Origin: DAOUAM01 sp034433305
Lineage (GTDB): Bacteria > Chloroflexota > Dehalococcoidia > Lucifugimonadales > DAOUAM01
Direction: 5' to 3'
Assembly (NCBI GenBank): GCA_034433305.1
Contig: DAOUAM010000069.1
Coordinates: 21,345 to 85,344 of the forward strand
Length of the DNA stretch: 64,000 nt
Shown here one piece after another: positions 37,220 to 45,764 of the stretch; the first letter of the stretch is position 1, and the number at the start of each line of letters is the position of its first letter. The notes beneath the pieces were generated by a model. That model did no database searches. It was not told the origin of the DNA and was given only the letters and a program-made list of their open reading frames with translations. The position numbers and the translations under genes were made by a program.

Positions 37220-40015
37220 CTACCGCCCGTAGCCCGACATCTCGGCGAAGGCGTCGGCCTTCCGCCGGCGCCGGCCCGGGCGCTGCTCGCCGTCGGCGCC
37301 AATCTTCTCGATGCGCACGGCGCAGACCTTGTACTCGGGAATGCGGGAGTTGGGGTCGAAGGCCGAGTTGGTCAGGAAGTTGGCGGCGTGCTTCTGGAGC
37401 TTGACGAAGGGCACGAAGACCTCCCCGGCGCGCATCTTCTCGGTGTACAGCGCCCGGCCCTCCAGCTCGCCCCGGCGCGACACCAGCCTGACCCACTCGC
37501 CGTCGGCGACGCCGTAGCGCTGGCCGTCCTCGGGACTCATGGCGATCTGCAGCTCAGGCGAGCGGGCCAGCAGGCCCTCGGCGCGGCGGGTGATGGTGCC
37601 GCCGTGCCAGTGGTACAGGATGCGCCCGGTGTTCAGGACCAGCGGATAGCGTCTGTCGGGGAGCTCCTCGGCCTGCGGCCCCTGCTCGAAGGCCACGAAC
37701 TTGGCCCTGGGGCCGCGCGGGAAGTCCTTCTCGTACAGGAAGCGGGTGCCCGGGTGGTCCGGCGTCGGGCAGGGCCACTGGATGCCGCCCTCCCGGTCCA
37801 GCCGCTCGTAGGATATGCCGGCGACGATGGGCGTCAGCCGGGCCATCTCGGCCCATATCTCCGAGGGATGGCTGAAGCTGAACTCGCGCTCCAGCCTCAG
37901 GCCCAGGCGACGGCTCATGCGGCGGGCCAGGTCGCAGATGATGTCCCAGTCTGCGCGGCTCTGGCCCACAGGCGGAACGGCCCGGCGCACGCGCTGCACC
38001 CGGCGCTCGCTGTTGGTGAAGGTGCCGTCCTTCTCGGCGAAGGACGCGGCCGGCAGCACCACGTGGGCGGTCTCCGCCGTCTCGTGCATGAAGATGTCCT
38101 GGACTACCAGGAACTCCAGCTTCCTGAAGGCCTGCTCGGCGTGGTGGAGGTCAGGCTCGCTGAGCAGCGGGTTCTCGCCGGCGATGTACATGGCCTTGAT
38201 GCGGCCCTGGAGGATGGCCTCCACCATATCGGTGACCACCAGGCCCTTCTCGGTGGGCAGCGGGTGGTTGCCCCAGGCCTGCTGGAACCTGGCGAGGTTC
38301 TGGGCGTTGAGCGGCTGATATCCGGGGAAGGAGTTGGGCAGGCAGCCGGCGTCGCCGCAGCCCTGGACGTTGTTCTGGCCCCGCAGGGGCGAGATGCCTG
38401 AGCCGGGCTTGCCAAGCTGGCCGGCCACCAGGGCCAGGTTCAGCAGGGAGTGGGCGTTGGCCGTGCCGTTGGTGTGCTGGGTGATGCCCATGCCCCAGAT
38501 GAGGCACGAGCCGCTGAAGGGCGGCCTGGCGTACATGCGGGCCGCCGCCGCGATGTCCCGGGCGGGCACGCCGGTAATCTTCTCGGCGTACTCCAGGGTG
38601 TATTTGTCCACTACCTGGCGCCACTCCTCGAAGCCCTCGGTGCGGTTGAGCACGAAGTCGCGGTCCCACAGGCCCTCGTCCAGGATGGCCCTGGCCATGG
38701 CGTTGAGCAGGGCCACGTCGGTGCCCGGGCGTGGGCGCAGCCACAGGTCGGCGAAGTCGCACATCTCGATGCGGCGCGGGTTGATGACGATGAGCTTCGC
38801 CCCGCGCTCGATGACGGCCCGGCGCATGCGGGCGGCGGCCACCGGGTGGTTGGAGTTGGCGTCGGAGCCGACGATGACCAGGCAGCCGGCCTCCTCGTAG
38901 TCCACGTAGGAGTTGCTGGTGGCGCCGCTGCCCAGGGCGACCAGCATGGCCTCCACCGAGGGCGAGTGGCACAGGCGCGTGCAGTGGTCTATGTGGTTGC
39001 TCTGCATGATGAGCCGCGCCCACTTCTGCTGTACGTAGCCGTCCTCGTTGGTGCACTTGGCCGAGCAAAGGGTGGCGAAGGCATCGCCCCGGTACTGCTC
39101 CAGCCGCTCGGCCACATAGTCCAGCGCCTCGTCCCAGGAGACAGGCTCCAGCTTGCCGTTCCTTCGTACCAGCGGCGTGGTCAGCCGGTCCTCGTGGTGC
39201 ACGAAGGTCCAGCCGAAGCGGCCCTTGACGCACAGCATGCCGACGCTGGACTTGTTGTCCGAGTCGTCCAGCACCTCGGCGATGCGGCCTTGCCTGTCCA
39301 CCTGGAGCTTGATGCCGCAGCCGACGCCGCAGTAGGGGCAGGTGGTGGTGACGCTCTTGACGATGTTCCTGCGGTCGGGCGGACTCTTGACCTCGATGGC
39401 GCCGGTGGGGCACACCGAGAGACATGAGCCGCAGGTGGTGCACACCGACTCCACCAGGGGCCTGTCCATGAAGGTGCCGATGCGGCTGTCGCGCCCCGTG
39501 CCCAGGAAGTCAATGGCGCCGATGAACTGGTGGCCGTCCTGGCAGGCCTGGGCGCAGCGGCCGCACAGGATGCAGGCGTCCATGGCGATGCTGAAGATGG
39601 GGTTGCTGGTATCGGTGGGCTGACGCTGCCGCCCGTGCCAGCGTGGCTGGGCGATGCCATAGTGCCTGGCGGCCACTGAAAGCTCACGGTAGTCCCTGGC
39701 GCCCTGCTGGCCGCTGGCCCCGTTCCCCGGGAACATGGCCAGGGTCAGCTCCAGTACGCCCCGGCGGATGCTGTTGACCTCGGGCGTATCGGTCCAGACC
39801 TTCATGCCGTCCCTGGCCGGCACCGAGCACGACGCCGGGAAGCCGCGCACGCCCTCGATCTGCACCAGGCAGGTCCGGCAGGCGCCGATGGGCTTCATGT
39901 CCGGGTCCTTGCATAGCTGGGAGATGTAGGTCCCGGACTGGTTGACGGCGTCCAGCACCGTGGCGCCCTCCCGGACTTCCACCTCGTGTCCGTTGATGGA
40001 TAGCTTGATGCTCAT
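37220..40015 (-). CDS. fdhA: Formate dehydrogenase alpha subunit (Mo/W, NAD-type)
   Basis: Catalytic subunit of 931 residues oxidising formate to CO2 at a Mo/W-bis-MGD site. N-terminal [2Fe-2S] domain (cysteines near 35-63, ACRTC), two ferredoxin-like [4Fe-4S] sets (CILCGRCAQAC; CTTCGSCLSVC), then CPYCGVGC for the cluster next to the cofactor. The active-site ligand is cysteine, not selenocysteine, in RLCHSPSV (about 348). The NuoG-like front end and NuoE/NuoF-like partners upstream point to a soluble NAD-linked enzyme. Start at ATG 40015 within a 162-bp direct repeat. A VapBC module and a partial fdhA copy separate it from nuoF. Confidence 0.94.
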   Translation of the reverse strand: MSIKLSINGHEVEVREGATVLDAVNQSGTYISQLCKDPDMKPIGACRTCLVQIEGVRGFPASCSVPARDGMKVWTDTPEVNSIRRGVLELTLAMFPGNGASGQQGARDYRELSVAARHYGIAQPRWHGRQRQPTDTSNPIFSIAMDACILCGRCAQACQDGHQFIGAIDFLGTGRDSRIGTFMDRPLVESVCTTCGSCLSVCPTGAIEVKSPPDRRNIVKSVTTTCPYCGVGCGIKLQVDRQGRIAEVLDDSDNKSSVGMLCVKGRFGWTFVHHEDRLTTPLVRRNGKLEPVSWDEALDYVAERLEQYRGDAFATLCSAKCTNEDGYVQQKWARLIMQSNHIDHCTRLCHSPSVEAMLVALGSGATSNSYVDYEEAGCLVIVGSDANSNHPVAAARMRRAVIERGAKLIVINPRRIEMCDFADLWLRPRPGTDVALLNAMARAILDEGLWDRDFVLNRTEGFEEWRQVVDKYTLEYAEKITGVPARDIAAAARMYARPPFSGSCLIWGMGITQHTNGTANAHSLLNLALVAGQLGKPGSGISPLRGQNNVQGCGDAGCLPNSFPGYQPLNAQNLARFQQAWGNHPLPTEKGLVVTDMVEAILQGRIKAMYIAGENPLLSEPDLHHAEQAFRKLEFLVVQDIFMHETAETAHVVLPAASFAEKDGTFTNSERRVQRVRRAVPPVGQSRADWDIICDLARRMSRRLGLRLEREFSFSHPSEIWAEMARLTPIVAGISYERLDREGGIQWPCPTPDHPGTRFLYEKDFPRGPRAKFVAFEQGPQAEELPDRRYPLVLNTGRILYHWHGGTITRRAEGLLARSPELQIAMSPEDGQRYGVADGEWVRLVSRRGELEGRALYTEKMRAGEVFVPFVKLQKHAANFLTNSAFDPNSRIPEYKVCAVRIEKIGADGEQRPGRRRRKADAFAEMSGYGR

Positions 40016-40023
40016 GACACGCC
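39862..40023. repeat. Direct repeat copy 1 (fdhA 5' end)
   Basis: 162 bp covering the first 51 codons of intact fdhA plus 8 bp upstream of its ATG. It matches 40782-40943 at an offset of exactly 920 bp without gaps. I counted about four to five mismatches by eye (for example GGGTCC against AGGTCC near 39902, GCTGGG against GCTGAG, ATGACA against ATGTCA). Confidence 0.93.
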
Positions 40024-40046
40024 CTTTCTGCACTGCCAGGTTGTGT

Positions 40047-40540
40047 TTATTCAAGGGACTGCTTCAGGAGGAGCAAGGAATCGTCCTGCTCGGGGTCCAG
40101 CAGTCCTATTCGTTCTCTTTCCGCAGCCTTTTGAAGGGCTTTATCTGCCGCTACGATGACGAACCTGACTCCAACAGCCTGGGCTGCGCTGTTCAGGTCA
40201 ATCATAGTGGCGAGGTGAATTGAGTCCGCTGCGCGAAGGCCGTAATCACGTGCGACCCTCACCGCCGCCCGTTGTATAGACTCGCTGACCGGAATAAGCT
40301 CCAGTGCTTGCGACTGGTCTTCATTGAAGCGAGCGAGCAACTGGGAAAACCCTCGCTGAGTGATCAGCCTGTTCCGCCTCAGCCGCGCTGCCGCACCAGT
40401 GATCTCAATTACTGCAATAAATGAAGTTACCAACTTGCTATCGGCATTCCTGGACTCAAAGAGGGTGTCCATTACATCGGACCCTTCTCAGTCTTGTACC
40501 TTTTTACAAGTGCAGAAGAGTCCAGATAGAATAACGGCAC
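40047..40540 (-). pseudogene. PIN-domain (VapC-type) toxin, frameshifted
   Basis: GTG 40540 overlaps the antitoxin stop (TAGTG) and opens with VPLFYLDSSALVKRY, the PIN N-terminus with its first catalytic Asp, but this frame stops at 40472-40474. The neighbouring frame continues SDVMDTLFESRNADSKLV to the stop at 40047, with the later acidic residues (FIAVIEITGA; YGLRAADSIHLAT). A single missing base near 40,480 (AAGGG-TCC) explains it. The last part alone, from ATG 40472, lacks the first catalytic Asp. Likely inactive unless recoding occurs. Confidence 0.85.
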
Positions 40541-40764
40541 TATAGACCTTCCTCGCGCATCTTGATGATCTCTCGGCTCAACGTGGTGTCGCCAAGCTCT
40601 GCATCAAGCATGGCTCGGAGTTCCTTCACGGTCATCCTGGGCTTGCCATACTTGCCCAGGGCCTCCTGTACGATGGCCTTCACTCCCTCTTGTTGACTTC
40701 TATAGGTGGCGAGGGCCAGGGCATATTCTACCTTCGACAACCCTCTGTTGGTGACCTGTGGCAT
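40540..40764 (-). CDS. Antitoxin of the PIN-domain toxin
   Basis: 74 residues, charged and helical (KVEYALALATYRSQQEGVKA; MTVKELRAMLDAEL; LSREIIKMREEGL). I do not recognise a DNA-binding fold with certainty; its place directly before a PIN toxin, with a stop/start overlap (TAGTG), defines the role. The ATG follows GAGGGAGAATGATAG, i.e. it begins right after the truncated fdhA copy, so it is translated from the nuoEF-fdhA transcript. Confidence 0.75.
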   Translation of the reverse strand: MPQVTNRGLSKVEYALALATYRSQQEGVKAIVQEALGKYGKPRMTVKELRAMLDAELGDTTLSREIIKMREEGL

Positions 40765-40781
40765 CTATCATTCTCCCTCTC

Positions 40782-40943
40782 GCACCAGGCAGGTCCGGCA
40801 GGCGCCGATGGGCTTCATGTCCAGGTCCTTGCATAGCTGAGAGATGTAGGTCCCGGACTGGTTGACGACGTCCAGCACCGTGGCGCCCTCCCGGACTTCC
40901 ACCTCGTGTCCGTTGATGGATAGCTTGATGCTCATGTCACGCC
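40782..40943 (-). pseudogene. Partial copy of the fdhA 5' end
   Basis: Second copy of the 162-bp repeat. It encodes MSIKLSINGHEVEVREG up to GACRTCLV, then runs into REGE and a stop in front of the antitoxin ATG. It has a strong ribosome binding site (AGGAGGGAG upstream of its ATG at 40935) that probably belonged to the original fdhA, while the intact gene now has only GAAAGGG. About 97% identical to the intact end by eye. Confidence 0.92.
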
Positions 40944-41343
40944 ATTACTCCCTCCTCTACGTCCCCACGGGGGCAAACATCAGCCGATGGGACTCCGGCT
41001 CGATGGCCTCTTCACCCTTGACGAAGCAGGCGCCGTTCGCCAGCAGGCGGTCCGGCTTCCCCTCCCCCAGCAGGGCAGGCAGCACCGTTTGCTCTATTAC
41101 CAATTCTGTACGATGGCGTCGTATTTCGTAGGGGCAGGCCTTGTGCCTGCCCAGGCCCTGGGCAACCACAAGGGTTGCCCCTACTGCCAACATGGCAGAG
41201 CTTGCGCATAACAGTAGAATGGCCAGGATGTTCAATACCGTTGCGACACCTTCGGTAACCATAGTGGGCCTCAAGCCTGCCCAGGTGCGATTCTTGCATG
41301 CATTTCCGTGACAAATCCTCAGAGCAGTGCCTGGGGGCGCAAA
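40944..41343. other. Spacer between nuoF-like gene and fdhA fragment, with possible coding remnant
   Basis: Contains a GTAGGGGCAGGCC/GGTTGCCCCTAC palindromic repeat (41128-41184). On the minus strand, 40957-41127 keeps an open frame ending LLANGACFVKGEEAIEPES just before the fdhA fragment. This may be the tail of a gene disrupted by the repeat, but I cannot assign it. No complete gene is visible. Confidence 0.55.
41128..41184. repeat. GTAGGGGC palindromic repeat
   Basis: 57-bp unit, GTAGGGGCAGGCCTTGTGCC on one side and AACCACAAGGGTTGCCCCTA on the other, in the inverse orientation to the copy at 17578-17635. Located inside the nuoEF-fdhA operon. Confidence 0.88.
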
Positions 41344-42936
41344 TCAAGACCTCACCCCCACCATCATGGCTAGCTGGTCGCCGAAGAAGTGCAGGCTGCT
41401 GGTGATGGGGTTGCCGGCGGCCTGGCCCAGGCCGCACAGGGACGCGGCGCCCACCACCTGCGCCAGGTAGCGCAGCTCCTCCAGGTCCGCTGGGGCGCCT
41501 TTGCCGGCCAGCAGCCGGTCCAGCACCTCCACCATGCGCGGCGTGCCTTCGCGGCAGGGCGTGCACTTGCCGCAGGACTCGGCGGCGTTGTAGGCGGCCA
41601 GCCTGCGCACCACCTCCAGCACGCTGGTGCGCTCGTCCAGGGCGATGACGCCGCCGGCGCCCAGCATGACCCCCGACTGGTGGAGCAGGCCGCCCTTGAT
41701 GGGCGTGTCCAGCATGGGTACCGGCAGCACGCCGCTGGACGGTCCGCCCACGGCGATGGCCGTCAGCGTGTGGCCTGGCGGCGGCCCGCCGCCGATGTCG
41801 AAGATGACCTGGCGCAGCGTGGTGCCCATGGCTACCTCGGCCAGCCCAGGCCGCTGCACCGAGCCGCTGAGGCTTATGATCTTGGTGCCCCTGTCGCCCT
41901 CGGTGCCCACCTCGGCGTAGGCCTGGGCGCCGCTGGCCAGGATGTAGGGCACACTGGCCAGAGTCTCAGCGTTGTTGATAACCGTGGGCTTGCTCCACAG
42001 GCCCGCCTCGGTGGGGAAGGGCGGGCGCAGGCGCGGCTCCCGCCGGTAGCCTTCGATGGTGTTCAGCAGCGTCGTCTCCTCGCCGCAGACGTAGCCCCCG
42101 GCGCCACGGCGGACCTCCATCTCCAGGCTGAAGCCCGAGTCCAGGATGTCCTTGCCCAGGAGGCCCCGGCCATATGCCTGGTCAATGGCCTGCTGCATGC
42201 GCTGGGCCGACAGGTTGGCCTCGGCGTTGATGTACACGTAGGCCTTGCTGGCGCCGGCGGCGTAGGCGGCGATGACGGCCCCCTCGACGATGCGGTGGGG
42301 CACGCCCTCCATCAGGTGACGGTCCTTGAAGATGCCCGGCTCGCCCTCCTCGGCGTTGACCACCAGGTACCGGGGCGTTTTGTCCACGGCGCGGGCGCTC
42401 TGCCACTTGAGGGCCGCCGGGAAGTAGGCGCCGCCCCGGCCGCGCAGCCCGGAGGCCTTGACCTCCTCGATGACCTCCTCGGGCGTCAGTTTGAGGGCCT
42501 GGTACAGCCCCTCGTAGCCGCCGTGGAGGATGTAGTCGTTGATGTCGGTGCACTCGGTCTCGCCGCAGCAGTCCAGGGAGATGCGGTGCTGCTTCTGGAA
42601 GAAGGCGTCGTCGGCCTCCCTGGGCCACCTGCCCTCGGCCATGCGGGCGGCTACCTGCGGCGTGACATGGGCGAAGCGGCGCTGGACTCCATTGGGCTCT
42701 GTGACCACGACCTGCGGGGCGTTGAAGCAGGCGCCATCGCACCCGGCCACCAGTACGCAGGCGTTCCTGGGCCGGGCCTCGGCCAGGGCGCTGGCGACCT
42801 CGGCGGCGCCCATGGCCCGGGAGCAGTGGCCCACCTGGACGGCGATGCGGCGCTTGCCAGCGTCGTTGCAGGCCCAGCGCTCCACAGCCTCCTTTCGCAC
42901 CCTCTCAAAGGCAGCAGAAACCGACTGTTTGCTCAT
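41344..42936 (-). CDS. NuoF-like flavoprotein subunit of the formate dehydrogenase
   Basis: 530-residue FMN/Fe-S subunit that would pass electrons from formate to NAD+. Thioredoxin-like N-terminal part with cysteines (CSRAMGA, CDGACFNAP), FMN/NADH loops GLRGRGGAYFPAALKW (about 158-173) and NAEEGEPGIFKDRH, a GAGGYVCGEETTLL stretch and the [4Fe-4S] site SCGKCTPCREGTPRM. It matches FdsB/HndC-type subunits. ATG 42936 overlaps the nuoE-like stop (ATGA). The annotated upstream extension is a shadow. Confidence 0.94.
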   Translation of the reverse strand: MSKQSVSAAFERVRKEAVERWACNDAGKRRIAVQVGHCSRAMGAAEVASALAEARPRNACVLVAGCDGACFNAPQVVVTEPNGVQRRFAHVTPQVAARMAEGRWPREADDAFFQKQHRISLDCCGETECTDINDYILHGGYEGLYQALKLTPEEVIEEVKASGLRGRGGAYFPAALKWQSARAVDKTPRYLVVNAEEGEPGIFKDRHLMEGVPHRIVEGAVIAAYAAGASKAYVYINAEANLSAQRMQQAIDQAYGRGLLGKDILDSGFSLEMEVRRGAGGYVCGEETTLLNTIEGYRREPRLRPPFPTEAGLWSKPTVINNAETLASVPYILASGAQAYAEVGTEGDRGTKIISLSGSVQRPGLAEVAMGTTLRQVIFDIGGGPPPGHTLTAIAVGGPSSGVLPVPMLDTPIKGGLLHQSGVMLGAGGVIALDERTSVLEVVRRLAAYNAAESCGKCTPCREGTPRMVEVLDRLLAGKGAPADLEELRYLAQVVGAASLCGLGQAAGNPITSSLHFFGDQLAMMVGVRS

Positions 42937-43400
42937 GGCCGCGTCGCCTCCTGGATGATGCGCCTGACCATCTCGGGCGTGACCTGGCCCCGCCACTGGC
43001 CGTCCATCTCCACGGCGGGCGCCGTGCCGCACAGGAACCCACAGGGCGTCTCCTCCAGGGCCACCTGGCCGTTGCTGGTGGCCTGGCCCGGAGCGACGCC
43101 CAGCTCCGACCTGGCGGCCTCCAGCACCTCCCTGGCGCCGTTCTGCCAGCAGCCCAGGCCGGTACACACCCGCAGCAGGTGAGCGCCGGGCTTCTTCAAC
43201 CTCAGCTCGGTATAGCTGGTGGCGGCGCCGTAGACCTCGCTGGCCGGGATGCCCAGGTGCCAGCTCACCACCTCCATGGCCCAGTCGGGCAGGTAGCCAA
43301 ACTCGTGCTGGAGGAAGTGCAGGGCTGGGAGCAACTGCCCATGCTCCTTGGGGAACTTCTCTCTCAGCACCGCCCTGAGGGACTGTCTGTCGGTAATCAA
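42933..43400 (-). CDS. NuoE-like [2Fe-2S] subunit of the formate dehydrogenase
   Basis: 155-residue thioredoxin-fold subunit. The four cluster cysteines are in RVCTGLGCWQNGA (about 78-90) and TPCGFLCGTAP (about 116-126). N-terminal helices HGQLLPALHFLQHEFGYLP are typical of NuoE/FdsG. The first codon is TTG at 43400, preceded by GGAGGGG at a suitable distance. First gene of the nuoE-nuoF-fdhA operon. Confidence 0.92.
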   Translation of the reverse strand: MITDRQSLRAVLREKFPKEHGQLLPALHFLQHEFGYLPDWAMEVVSWHLGIPASEVYGAATSYTELRLKKPGAHLLRVCTGLGCWQNGAREVLEAARSELGVAPGQATSNGQVALEETPCGFLCGTAPAVEMDGQWRGQVTPEMVRRIIQEATRP

Positions 43401-43489
43401 GGTGACCCCTCCAGAAACTTTACGTACTCTTATGCTCGCCTGGGGGAGGCCTTTTTCCTGGGCCTAAGCTCCACATTGAGCGGTGGGCC

Positions 43490-43874
43490 TTATCTCTTCT
43501 TTATGATGTGTCTTGCGAGCCAGCCTGTAAACTCCTGTCGGTCCAACGTGCCTGATGCCACTTGCAGGACAGCCTTCTCTTGCTCGTCCACAGGTGCATC
43601 TATCTCAAAGCCGTTCAGCAAAAGAAGATTTCCATTGCCGCATGTCCGGTGCGCTTGTTCCAGTTCACGAAGGGGTGTCTCTGATAATTGAGAGACCAAG
43701 GGCCGCGGCCTTTTCGATGGCTGTGGGATAAAGCTCTTCACTTCCAAATGTCGCTCGTAGCTGTGCCAGGGCTGATTCAAGCAACCTAAGATCATGCACC
43801 CCCGCTAATCCTCCGTGTTGTTCGATTATGCGACGGTGGACTTCGAGCAGTTCGCCCAGAGCGAGATATCGCAT
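43490..43874 (-). pseudogene. Death-on-curing (Doc/Fic-type) toxin with two frameshifts
   Basis: Frame 1 from ATG 43874 reads MRYLALGELLEVHRRIIEQ then AALGLSIIRDTPS and stops. Frame 2 carries the Fic-motif region HPFVNWNKRTGHAAMEIFF, where the usual HPFxxGNKR has become HPFVNWNKR. Frame 3 finishes LLLLNGFEIDAPVDEQEKAV to the stop at 43490. Two single-base losses (near 43,688 and 43,633) would restore one Doc-like protein of about 127 residues. As it stands it cannot make the toxin. Confidence 0.85.
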
Positions 43875-44070
43875 CAGGCGAGACGCCGATAAAGCTCCGC
43901 ATTTTTATTCAGGATGTAATCGGCGGCTCGCTCAAACAGTTGGCCAGGACGGGCAAGCAGGTCCTCTATGCTTGCAGCACCAACTCTTCTGGCGATACAT
44001 CCAGGCGAGAGTCCATATCTTGCAACTTGACCATCTGGTCGTTGGGCACCTCAACTCTGATTGTCGTCAT
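43874..44070 (-). pseudogene. Antitoxin gene of the Doc locus, frameshifted
   Basis: ATG 44070 opens MTTIRVEVPNDQMVKLQDMD up to SPEELVLQA and stops. The adjacent frame gives RVGAASIEDLLARPGQLFER, then ADYILNKNAELYRRLA, and ends at a TGA overlapping the Doc ATG (TGATG). The two halves resemble small antitoxins that precede Doc toxins. One base change near 44,000 splits it. It was missed as an ORF because both pieces are short. Confidence 0.75.
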
Positions 44071-44111
44071 AATAGTCTCCAGCTTTCAACCATTCTGGCG
44101 CAACACCTCCT

Positions 44112-44348
44112 TCACCTTGCGGCCAGACGCAGCTCCGCCATGACAGGCAGTTCGATCAGGTCGCTCCTGAGGAGCCGGGTCGAGAAGAACAGCACCTCCA
44201 GGTTCTCGAGCTCACCTGTCTCAGGGTTGAGCCTGGCGATTACCGCGTCTCCAAGCTCCTCCGACTCCTGTTCCGGGTACGGAGGGCGTTTGTTGATGTA
44301 GAGGATATCTGCTTCACGGTCGTACTGGAAGCTCAGGGTCTCTGCCAT
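44112..44348 (-). CDS. DUF2283 family protein
   Basis: 78 residues of the DUF2283 type: FQYDREADILYINKRPPYPE near the N-terminus, then DAVIARLNPETGELENLEVLFF. Members often sit beside DUF4258 or other TA genes and are suspected antitoxin-like proteins. Here it precedes the broken Phd-Doc pair by 41 bp on the same strand. ATG 44348. Confidence 0.85.
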   Translation of the reverse strand: MAETLSFQYDREADILYINKRPPYPEQESEELGDAVIARLNPETGELENLEVLFFSTRLLRSDLIELPVMAELRLAAR

Positions 44349-44684
44349 TTCACTTGTCCGTCTGCAAGCCTTCTAGCTATGCAGGCTGTTATGGTTCGGC
44401 TGGGCCAGCCGAATACCGTCGCCAGCGCCCAGGTACGTCTCTCGGCCATTCTAGCACGGGCCACTGAGGGCGAGCAACGTATGGCTGGGGCGCTGAACGC
44501 CTGGCTGAAGACGCTCCGTAGCCGTTTTGACCAATTCGTCATGAAGTCCAGGACTTTTGACGAAAACATCTTATCTGCATGCCAGTATGCTACATCGCAT
44601 TGCTATGTGTTGACGGCCGGCGTATCGGGGGGGGGTAGAATATCCTAAGGGACTAGGCTTAATTGACCAATCAGGAGACGCTCT
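44349..44684. other. Intergenic, no convincing gene
   Basis: 336 bp between DUF2283 (minus) and the secreted protein gene (plus). Open frames of 78-89 codons exist on both strands but show no recognisable motif, no good ribosome binding site and overlap each other. A GGGGGGG tract lies at 44,628. Divergent promoters are likely here. Confidence 0.6.
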
Positions 44685-45632
44685 GTGAGAAGCTCAAGAA
44701 TTTGGTTATTCGGGCTCCTGGGCACGGTGGCACTCATGTTTTCTATGTTTGGAATCGTAACAGACACTGTCCGGGCAGCAGGACTTGGTGATAAACAGAG
44801 CAATAAGCCAATCTGCCCTACAGGGCCAGAACAAGGTAAAATGCGAGCGAGTGGCCCTCCACATATTGCGCCTACACGTGACTGTTTTTCTCCAAGCGAA
44901 CTGGTTCAAGACTTTCGTAGACCTGCTCGTGATGGAGAGCTGCCCCCCTTGGGACATTCTAGCACCTCCTGGCATCATTTCCTTGGTGCTCTGACAGGGC
45001 CGGCAGTAATCTCAGGAGGTCCTGAAACACAAGGCGTTTGGGGATCAATTAGAGTGCAGGATATTATCCTTCCCTCTGGTGAGGATAGACACTTTGTTGC
45101 TAGTTTCTTTATAAGAGATCAGGGATTCCCGGTGCAAATCGGCAATGGAATGGAGTTAGGTTGGATTGAGTGCACTTACAACAGTAAGTGTTTGAATAAA
45201 CAGGCACTGTTTGTGGCGGACAGCGTAGATACGGATTGGACCATGTCCACAGCCCACGTGTTCTCGCAATATACCCTTGTTCCTGGCACAGAATATCAAT
45301 TTGCCATCACATATGAAGGTTCAAACATCTGGCGAGCCTGGATATGGATCGCAGGCGCTTGGAACCCGCTCATAGACCATCAAATGCCATTCACCAATGC
45401 TCGATACACTCGAGAGAACTTCGAAACTTGGGATGTCAACGGAAATGATAACTGGACTGGTAGAATCCCACAGGCAGTCACCTTCGGGTGGATGCATGAG
45501 GTTTTTATCCGCATTGGACTTGGCTGGCAATACTGGAGTACCAGCTATCCTACGATGGAAGCGTCATTCCCTCCTCAGGGATGTACTGTATCCTGGTTCC
45601 CGAAGTGGTATACTTGGTCAGGTTACTGCTGA
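44685..45632 (+). CDS. Secreted protein of unknown function
   Basis: 315 residues. Basic start and hydrophobic stretch (RIWLFGLLGTVALMFSMFGIV) followed by VRAAG form a signal peptide with likely cleavage near residue 32. The mature part is rich in Trp, Tyr and Gly, with beta-strand patterning (VWGSIRVQDIILPSG; FVASFFIRDQG; IWRAWIWIAGAW) and a Cys-poor core, ending TWSGYC. It could be a beta-sandwich binding domain; I cannot name it. GTG start. The DNA is clearly AT-richer than the surroundings, suggesting transfer. Confidence 0.7.
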   Translation: MRSSRIWLFGLLGTVALMFSMFGIVTDTVRAAGLGDKQSNKPICPTGPEQGKMRASGPPHIAPTRDCFSPSELVQDFRRPARDGELPPLGHSSTSWHHFLGALTGPAVISGGPETQGVWGSIRVQDIILPSGEDRHFVASFFIRDQGFPVQIGNGMELGWIECTYNSKCLNKQALFVADSVDTDWTMSTAHVFSQYTLVPGTEYQFAITYEGSNIWRAWIWIAGAWNPLIDHQMPFTNARYTRENFETWDVNGNDNWTGRIPQAVTFGWMHEVFIRIGLGWQYWSTSYPTMEASFPPQGCTVSWFPKWYTWSGYC

Positions 45633-45764
45633 GGCAAGTTCTCGAAGAGTCAGCCGCGCAGTGACATGCCTCCCAAATCTTACGGGGCTGGCATGGAGAG
45701 CAAGCCATCCCCGTAACACACGCCTTGGTCATTCTGGTACGATTATCCTTAGGAGCTTTTTCCT

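Noticed and set aside
37220..40015. Selenocysteine in formate dehydrogenase
   Set aside because: The active-site position is a TGC cysteine codon (RLCHSPS) and no in-frame TGA is present.
41389..43182. 597-codon plus-strand frame opposite the NuoF-like gene
   Set aside because: Antisense shadow; the minus strand has complete FMN and Fe-S motifs.
40047..44070. Frameshifts in toxin genes as sequencing errors
   Set aside because: Possible for single sites, but the long genes around them are all uninterrupted, so errors confined to toxin genes are less likely than decay. Raw reads would settle it.
44379..44648. 89-codon plus-strand frame
   Set aside because: Overlaps a minus-strand frame of equal quality; neither has recognisable features.
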